DNA of 64,000 bases from Trichobilharzia szidati (lineage: Eukaryota; Platyhelminthes; Trematoda; Strigeidida; Schistosomatidae): NCBI GenBank assembly GCA_944472155.2, contig OX235277.1:38016804-38080803 (forward strand), read 5' to 3'. The translations under genes were made by a program, and so were the position numbers. Shown here piece after piece: positions 57,251-64,000 of this stretch. Below the pieces are notes generated by a model. It did not search any database and was not told the origin of the DNA. It saw nothing but the letters and a program-made list of their open reading frames with translations. Within the stretch, counting starts at the first letter, position 1; each line of letters starts with the position of its first letter.

Positions 57251-57765
57251 TAATGCACTGGTGGTAGAATCCTCCACACGCGATCCAAGTTTGATCCCCA
57301 ACCGACGCACACCTAAACCTTGCGTAGATCATAATACGTGGTCCACACATGATGCTATAAATAGCGGTCAAGAAAGTAAGTGTGAATGCATCACGCCATA
57401 CACTACTGACTGGCTGATATGGGTTGCTGGGTACCATCAACCACCATGCATCAACCAATAGTAGTACTTGCTAGCCAGAACAAAAGATCTAAATACCGAG
57501 TGGCTGTTTCACTTGCCTGAGACCAAGGTCGTCAGCGATATACCCAGTAGGAGTCAGCTCATATAGAATAATTTCAACTAGGTAATCGAACAAACTATAA
57601 GACGACCTACTTTATCTCTTTTGTAAACCAAGATGGCGTGTATTCGATGGCACATTTAAGAAAGAAAATTAAGGTAAGGTGGAAGTTTCTAAATCCATAG
57701 GAACAGGTGAACCGATAAACGCGTAAGATAAAGATAGAGCTGAACTTTGGACTGTTTGTCAAGAT
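57251..57765. other. No recognised feature
   Basis: No clear similarity; the 87-codon frame at 57198-57461 starts in the RTE tail. Confidence 0.3.
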
Positions 57766-57769
57766 ATGA

Positions 57770-58150
57770 TTTAAGTGTTACCGACACCGTCAAAGGAATC
57801 ATTGGGAAAGAAATCGGTGGGGATCTGCACAGCACTCAGCACGCTCAAGGAATAATATTCAGAAAGTAATGTCAAGTCAGGGCTTTTGTTTGGTTCAGAC
57901 ACTTCGTGTGTGTGTGTGCATTAATGAAAGCAGTTCCAACAGACTGCTTCAGACTATCATCAGTGCCTCAGTTTGTGCGACGACACTAAAGTTCAGATGA
58001 TCCGCCAGAGAATATGAACAATCAAGAATTCTGGCGGAGAAACGGAGAAGAATTGGGCATATATTGAAGGGTAATTTAAGTGACATCATGCTCAAGGTCT
58101 TCCAAAGAAAGCTAAACAAGAAGTAATGGGTTCCATATGCTATGGTGATA
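57770..58150 (+). mobile_element. Possible RTE relic
   Basis: Words such as LLQTIISASVC and RENMNNQEFWRRNGEELGI recall LQTFIN.CL and ISN.DLWERTN. Strongly decayed. Confidence 0.4.
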
Positions 58151-58224
58151 GTTTTTTCTATTCTCCGACCAATCTCCTGTAGACATGTGGAATTAGGATG
58201 AAATAACTGACTACCAGTTTTGTT

Positions 58225-58345
58225 TTTTGAGATTAGTTTTTTATTCCTTTATATTCCAAGAGGAACATGGAGCTTCAAGCTAGAGCTTTGAAGTTTCGGT
58301 AGCAGTGGCTTTATTTTTATGTGGTAGGAGATCAGTAACTTTGAT
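58225..58345 (-). mobile_element. SINE-C tail fragment
   Basis: TATTCCAAGAGGAACATGGA and GCTTCAAGCTAGAGC match the SINE-C tail region; the head is missing. Confidence 0.6.
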
Positions 58346-58467
58346 TGGATACCAATAACTAGTGTGATGTGTCTAGTCCTTTCTTTGGTGTCGACTGAAT
58401 TCTCCCAGTTAGGTTCGTAATTTGGCCACCATTCTAGGTAGCCGCCATCACGGTGCACATTGATTTG

Positions 58468-58896
58468 ATGATATCAGATGGTTGAAAGCAATCGGCAGGA
58501 AACATTGCGTGGCGCGGGTTCGAATCTCAGATGGGACATGAGTTCCTTCAAAGTTGTAGATACGCCTTTCTGACTGGTGGGTGCCAATTCGCATGAAACC
58601 TAGGTCAGGCAAAGCTTCCTGTCGGTTACCTTAAGTTTTTTCCCTTCACTTTCCCCAGTGGAACATAGGGCTTCAAGCTAGGGGCTTGAAGTTACTGTAG
58701 CAGTGTTTATTTTACAGGATGGGGTTGCCAACCTCATGCCCAACCTTTTCCCTTCACCAGCATTATTTCTGGCTTAGCGGGGTAAAGAAGTGCGTCTGTG
58801 GCCGGGGATCGAACCCCCAACCATGTGCATGGTCGGCGAGCGTCCTAACCGCTATGCCACCGACGCACTCGATTACCTTCAACCATCTGATATCAG
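58468..58896 (+). mobile_element. SINE-A hammerhead element with inverted ends, split by a SINE-C
   Basis: The left arm from 58468 (GATATCAGATGGTTGAAAGC) pairs with the end at 58896 once 58633-58868 is removed. Inside are B box GCGGGTTCGAATCTC, then CTGACTGGTGGGTGCCAATT, CGCATGAAACCTAGGTC and AGGCAAAGCTTCC. Stem I and the GAAA box are kept; CTGATGA is altered. Confidence 0.75.
58633..58868 (-). mobile_element. SINE-C nested in SINE-A, with 11-bp target duplication
   Basis: Full-length SINE-C between TCGGTTACCTT (58622-58632) and TCGATTACCTT (58869-58879), one mismatch. Head boxes on the minus strand are GGTGGCATAGCGGTTAGGAC and GGGGGTTCGATCCCCGG. Confidence 0.85.
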
Positions 58897-58919
58897 ATGA
58901 TCAGTCAGCTAGAGTCAGT

Positions 58920-59130
58920 CGACTTTCTTCCATCCCATTCTTTCTGAATGGAGCACAAGACTTCAAGCCTTTAGGTTTCAGTAGGAATGGTGTTACCTTT
59001 ACAGAGTATATTTATCTGTCTCACACCCCGCCATCCTTCTAAATACCGACTAGTAAACTAGTCACGGTGTAGGAGTGCGTTAGTGAAGAATCGAGCCGAG
59101 GCATGAAGCGTGGCTAGCTCGCATTCTAGA
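58920..59130 (-). mobile_element. SINE-C copy, diverged
   Basis: TTTCTGAATGGAGCACAAGA and CTTCAAGCC at the left. GTAGGAGTGCGTTAGTGAAG and AATCGAGCC at the right keep the order of the family. Confidence 0.6.
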
Positions 59131-59404
59131 ATTTTAAACATAGAAGCACAATTAGCTTTTACTTCAATTTGTCTAATTAGAAAAGTTATGCGTCATAGAG
59201 TGATTACATAGCCTCGTCTTTTCAACTTTTATTTTTAGTAAACGTATTTATGAATATATATATATATATATACATATGCGTGGTTTCATTTGTTTGTTTG
59301 ATTGTTTGTTCTCAATTTACTAATGTAATGATAATTTATGCGTGTTACTAAAAATAGAGTGTAAATTTTACAACTTTTCTTTTCAGCCATTTTAATTGTG
59401 CTTC
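59131..59404. repeat. Spacer with short (AT)n
   Basis: Contains an AT tract near 59255-59275 and a TTTG repeat near 59288; nothing else recognised. Confidence 0.5.
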
Positions 59405-59690
59405 AGATTTAATCACGGATTGATGTCAGCTGGAGAATCGTTGAATAACAGCACAGAGTAAGTATACTGGATAGGTGCTTCGTCCTAGTGGATGGAACTC
59501 TTCAGCAGTACACACCCATCGAGGAAGCGGGGGGGGGTGAAGTTCGAACCCAGGACCTTCTGGTTAAAAAAGCAAGCTTGTAGACCATTCCACCAGTGGA
59601 TGCCGATATAATGGGGAGTCAGTGAATTCCAACTACTACGCATTCGTGATTTTAGGGTGATCACCAAGTAATGTGGTCAATGATTCAGTG
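59405..59690 (-). mobile_element. SINE-B copy, reverse
   Basis: Complement shows CTGAAGAGTTCC, AGGACGAAGC and TATCCAGTATACT: stem II partly kept, core boxes each changed by a base or two. B box complement is GTTCGAACCCAGG, next to a nine-G run. Confidence 0.65.
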
Positions 59691-59809
59691 TGTTGGATCA
59701 AATTTTGACAAAATGAATCGAATCCTTACAAACTAACTCTAAAGAAGTTTTTGTTTTCATTATACTTCGTAATCATCGTAATCTAACTGATTTATTTACG
59801 CGCTGATTT

Positions 59810-60730
59810 GAAACATTTGAAAAGGCATAAAATGGTCTCATACAAAAACCTTGGACGATCTGGACTTCGCAAATGATACATGTCTGATTTCCCACAAACA
59901 AGAAGATGTGTAAGTGAGAAGCAACAAGTTGGCAGATGAAGCATCAAAGATAGGACTTCCGTCAGGTGAACATAGAGAAAACAGAGGTGATGAATATTCC
60001 TGGGCAACACCACCAACAGCAACAACAACAACTGACAACAATCAGCATAAATGGAAGGAACCTGAAAGAAACAACCTCCTCTACCTACCTGGGAAGCATC
60101 GTTTCAACTATAGGCGGACGGAACTGACGAGGATATCAAAGCAAGAATCGGAAAAGCAAGACAAGCTTTCACTACTCTCAAGTCTGTGTGGACGTCAACA
60201 GCACTACTTCAGCATCAAAAATAAGATCCGGATTTTCAACTCCAATGTGAAGTCAGTCAGTGTTACTATACGGATCAGAGACTTGCACTGCGCGTCATAA
60301 AGAGCATCTCAAACAAACTACACACCTTTATATAACAGCTGTCTTCGCTCAATACAACTCAAGATCAGATGGTCGGCCAGCAAAGATCTGCAACAAGGAT
60401 CTCTGGCAATGAGCGAACCAACTCAGCAGGGACCGATTGTGAAACAAATAGACAGGAAGAAATGGAGATGGATTGGCTATACTCTGAGAGAACCATCAAG
60501 TGACATCCCTAGACAAGTCATTGCTCTAGTGGAACCCGAAAGGGAAGCGGCGAGTTGATCGTCAGTGCAAGGGTGACTTGGAGGAGGTCATGTGAAGAGG
60601 AGATGAAAACGTGTGGGCAGACTTGGAGCCAGGTGGAAACTCTAGCAGAGAACCGAATGCAATGGAGACGCACGGCTGAAGCCCTATGTTCCTCTAGGAA
60701 TTAAAGGAAACAATAATAATGATAGTAATT
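59810..60730 (+). mobile_element. RTE/SR2-like LINE, C-terminal half
   Basis: Frames: LDDLDFANDTCLISHKQEDV (YADD lost), [48 protein letters not shown], and ..EALCSSRN. The tail is GAATTAAAGGAAACAATAAT. Frameshifts near 59960 and 60110. Confidence 0.82.
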
Positions 60731-60954
60731 GACTGATCGATTCATTGGTTGCTTTGCACTTATAGCAAGTAGTAAATATATATGCGTAATACTTGTTATT
60801 ATTTAGGGTCCTAGACAAATGAACTCAGTATTGATTGATAGCAATAATACTTACGTAATTAAACATGAACTTGCAGAGAAAATAAGCGAAGAGCTGGTGA
60901 TATGTTAATGCAAATTCTGATCATGTGATAAAAATAATTTTCAAGTGCTAGTTT
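60731..60954. other. No recognised feature
   Basis: AT-rich spacer. Confidence 0.3.
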
Positions 60955-61605
60955 GCAGGGATTTGATTGGTTGCAAGTGTGATCACGAATTGATCTCATT
61001 GAGAGGATTTCTGGAAAGTAGTGCAGAGTACTGCCATCTGTTTCTTCCTAGTTATTAGAACTCGTATGCAGTTCAAACAAATGACCTTACAGGTTATTGA
61101 ATGCGGTACTTTCAGGTCACGAGGTTAGCTGACTGACCATCGAGCCGCTGGGATGGAATCCCATGGACTACTGATGAATTTTAACTTCTGTCATTTAGAG
61201 ATTCTTAGTGCGACCACCAATCAGTGTTACCAGCAAGTATCTGGACTCATACATGACTAACAATTAGAAATAAATCAAATAGTTGCTAATTAGGGAATAA
61301 ATAAAGAAACTGCCTGGAGTTCTTCTTAGAAGTCATGCGCGGAAGGTTAGGTATCCGGGAAAGTACTCACTGATAACACTTGCTTACACCGTCATGGGTG
61401 GTCGGCTAGATACTGTCCCAGTGCCTGAATAGTCAATGAGCTCTCCTTGTAACCTGAAGGTTGTAGGCTTGAAACCCGATGAATTCATGTGTTCGTACTA
61501 CTGAAGTGTCCGAATAACTAGGATGATATGGCTGTCAAGCAACCGCTGCTGATTTTCAGTGGGGTCCTAACTAACATCAATCCGTTGACACATTTTAAGT
61601 AGTAG
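60955..61605. mobile_element. Head-to-head pair of SINE-B relics
   Basis: 60955-61210 is reverse (GATTTGATTGGTTGCAAGTG start, GTTTCTTCCTAGTTATTAGA where the hammerhead was). 61400-61605 is forward (TTGTAACCTGAAGGTTGTAG; TACTGAAGTGTCCGAATAAC). Same layout as 5429-6100. Confidence 0.6.
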
Positions 61606-62110
61606 TAGTAATAATGTGCAGTGATGCATGCTTGCACCTATTTGAGACTTACTCACATTATTTGTCCTTCCAGCTGAAACCTACATTCATTTTTCATCAC
61701 AATCATATCTTCCATATATAGCAGTAGGTGTTCGTGTATGTGTGCCTTCTATACCTTCTTTCATCCACGTCTTAGTTAAGTTATTCAATATGGTTGACTT
61801 AACTGACTGATGTCCATCAGTACGAAGGACTGAATAGAGTCGAATATCCGAAGATTAGTTTCTAGTACTTTATTCATGAAAGAAGGTCATGTGTATTGAC
61901 TCTTCTTTCCCCAGTACATTCCACCGACTTTAGATACCACTGAATTAACATTTTTAAACATAGTGAGTAGAATTAAGCAATAGAATCTGTTTAAAAGTAT
62001 TAAAACCATAGGTTCACCTAGCCAATTAGTGTCTTTTATTGTTGATAAGTTGAATGCCACTTTGGCTTCTTCGAAAGTACTCAGACATGAGTGTACGACC
62101 TATGAGTCAA
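61606..62110. other. No recognised feature
   Basis: AT-rich, short frames only. Confidence 0.3.
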
Positions 62111-62119
62111 CAGCAATTT

Positions 62120-62690
62120 ACACATGATTTCATATCCTCTTCACATAACCCTGTCCGTATCAATCACAAAGCCATATCAAACTAGTTGCCTTTCATCTGG
62201 ATTCCACTCGATGGTCCAGTCTTCTCAGCGTATTTGTTTTCCTCCTCGATTTATTTCCGCATATTTGTTGGGTGAAAATTCCTGGTTGATTCTTTGCCTT
62301 TCATAGTTCCACGTCATTTCTCTATTCCAGTCGGTAATATAATCTTCACTGTCACTGAGTCGAGGCTGGTGTCGATGAAAGTCTGAAGTGACCTGTTGAT
62401 GATACGTACGTCAAGTCTTTGAGTCGTACAAAAGGAGAGATCTGACACAATTGTCCAGATGTTGTTCTTTCTGTTAAGCGTTAGAGATCTCCACATCCAT
62501 TTCACATTAATGGACTCCTGTCTTCCTTTCCTGTTCATGAAGGTGACTGCAATAATAACAGTTACACCGTCACATAATGTTGTGTGAATATAGTTTATTA
62601 CTTTTAGAAAGCGCTTGTCAATGTCTTTCGTCTTCCAGCGATCAGCAGTAGAATCCATTTGAAAGTTAAAAAAGTCAATTTGGAAGGATG
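62120..62690 (-). mobile_element. RTE-type LINE relic, antisense
   Basis: Minus strand: NVKWMWRSLTLNRKNNIWTI, TQRLDVRIINRSLQTFIDTS. These recall [19 protein letters not shown] and LQTFINTCLR of the other RTE copies. Confidence 0.55.
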
Positions 62691-62804
62691 TTACATTTCA
62701 TTTTTGTGAGTAGTTATAAATAATTGGTAAATGGTAAAATCATACAATATAAATTTCAATCTTTCAACTGTCCTTAGGAAAACGTTAAAGGTCCTGACAT
62801 TAAA

Positions 62805-62990
62805 CAGTTGGAGGTAATCGACAAGAAGCCTTCCACCCAGGTTCCAGGCTATTTGGCACTCACAAGTCAGCAAGGCGTGTCTGCGACCTTGAAGGAACTC
62901 ATATCCCTTCGGAGATTCCTACTCGTGTCACCCAGTGCTCCCTGCAGTTAGAGACGAAACCACTGACCTATTCGGGATTGCGATTGACCT
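62805..62990 (-). repeat. SINE-A hammerhead relic
   Basis: Minus strand: TGAGTTCCTTCAAGGTCGCA, GACACGCCTTGCTGAC, then GAGTGCCAAATAGC, GGAACCTGGGT and GGAAGGCTTC. Stem I arms are kept; CTGATGA and GAAA are altered. Confidence 0.6.
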
Positions 62991-63179
62991 CCTGTAGGAG
63001 TGCAAACTTGACTGATAGAATTCAGTCTGCACTAAAGATAGGACTAGACACTTTGCACTAGTTACTAACTACTACCCAAACAAAACATTAAAAGTTTCCT
63101 AACAGTAATTTTTATTCCAAAGTTCAGTGCCTCTTTTATCCTTTTATTCCCAGTTCACAAGTGACGGAGGTTAGAATGC

Positions 63180-63365
63180 AATGGTAATTGAATTCCGACC
63201 CACTGGCTGGATTGTCAGTTGGCTAACCCTGCAATCTTAAGCTCTTCGGTTAAGTTCGTGGGGTATCATGGACATGCACTACTGAAAAGCTCCAAACTAA
63301 GACGAAACAGCTGTTCAGCACTCATTGGTTTCAAAATCTCTACAAAAATCCTAAAAATTGAATGC
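63180..63365 (+). mobile_element. SINE-B copy, forward
   Basis: GACCCACTGGCTGGATTGTC head, then CTACTGAAAAGCTCCAAACT, AAGACGAAACAGCTG and TTCAGCACTC. The GAAA box and stem I (GCACTACTG / TCAGCACTC) are partly kept; CTGATGA is CTGAAAA. Confidence 0.65.
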
Positions 63366-63834
63366 TAATCCTAAGCTCATTAACAGTCGTCACTGGATCG
63401 ACGTCCTGAAGTTCTGATGGTAGGTTTCACTGGTTGGCGATGGCGCCTTGTGTCACCAAGTATATAATAAAATCAATTCAGGCTTGCGCCTAGCAATCGA
63501 GTCTGAAGTCACTTAATCATGCAAAGCAGTAGGTGACCTAATCATTACTAGTTTAGAAAAACGTAAACCAGTAGATTCCAATACAGTAAGTGAATACCAA
63601 CCTACTTTAAGCAAGACTTCTCACAGCTAAGCTTCCGTTCGTCATAGGGTTATTGGCGTGAAGAAGGAACACATTTTCAAGTTGGACAAAATAGCTGCCC
63701 AGAGCGTTTTTAGTTTACAGCTTTAGATACTCTAGTTACCACAAAATAAGCTACTGATGTCACTTATTCACAATGTTTAACTTACATTTGTGAATTGTAG
63801 AAACTGATCAACCTCTTAAACGATTCCATTACTT
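63366..63834. other. No recognised feature
   Basis: No similarity seen. Confidence 0.3.
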
Positions 63835-64000
63835 ATCTTTTTCCCATTCCTTGCGTTCTGGTTGGAACATAGCGCTTCAAGCGGTGGTTAAATTTTTTGG
63901 CAGGGAAGGGTCGCTAGCATGACGCCTAACTTTTTCTTATTTCCAGACTTAATACCGAATAATGAAATGATACAGGTTTAGGAGAGCTAGAAATTGAGCC
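63835..64000 (-). mobile_element. SINE-C copy cut by the window edge
   Basis: TTCTGGTTGGAACATAGCGC and TTCAAGCGG (tail complement), then the body to AATTGAGCC at the edge where the B box would start. Confidence 0.6.

Noticed and set aside
1..64000. CRISPR array or bacterial operons
   Set aside because: Repeats are dispersed, not evenly spaced, and coding is eukaryotic with introns and LINE/PLE proteins.

Overview
The window looks like nuclear DNA of a schistosome (blood fluke, Trematoda): it is AT-rich, has spliced genes with long introns, and is dominated by decayed retroelements typical of Schistosoma. These are RTE/SR2-like LINEs, a CR1-like LINE, Penelope-like elements (PLEs) with GIY-YIG endonucleases, and tRNA-derived SINEs carrying hammerhead-ribozyme relics of the Smα kind. 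The species cannot be fixed from sequence alone.

The only host gene I can support is a tetraspanin on the + strand. Five exons (about 870-934, 3569-3673, 6996-7086, 13427-13614, 16186-16230) join in frame with GT/AG signals. They encode transmembrane segment 3, a six-cysteine large extracellular loop (CCG, PxPCC, final GC) and transmembrane segment 4. Earlier exons must lie left of the window. Its introns are filled with mobile elements: a PLE framed by 13-bp target duplications, RTE tails, SINEs, a hammerhead relic and a 67-bp inverted repeat just upstream of one exon.

From 16.5 kb to the right edge I see no host exon. 16.6-29.8 kb: RTE copies, a CR1 fragment, antisense PLEs and SINEs. 29.8-31.3 kb: a second copy of the framed PLE with 14-bp target duplications and an inverted 5' piece of its own RT. 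31.9-37 kb: two near-identical PLE endonuclease copies and two paralogous RTE blocks. 37.4-39.1 kb: a CR1-like LINE with an open 445-codon frame, the best preserved element. 39.2-40.1 kb: an RTE endonuclease fragment. 42.2-44.8 kb: a 1.3-kb tandem duplication. 45-64 kb: alternating RTE, PLE and SINE pieces.

Three SINE families are visible. SINE-B has a tRNA-like head and a hammerhead region (GTCC..GGAC stem II); many copies end in inverted arms. SINE-A carries a different hammerhead sequence (related to GTGCC..GCAC), and one copy also has inverted arms. SINE-C is a tRNA-derived head joined to a tail resembling the RTE 3' end; all eleven copies lie on the minus strand. No copy keeps a fully intact hammerhead core. 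The most interesting signals are the inverted-arm architecture of the hammerhead SINEs, the 5' inversions of the two framed PLEs, and the SINE-C/RTE tail sharing.
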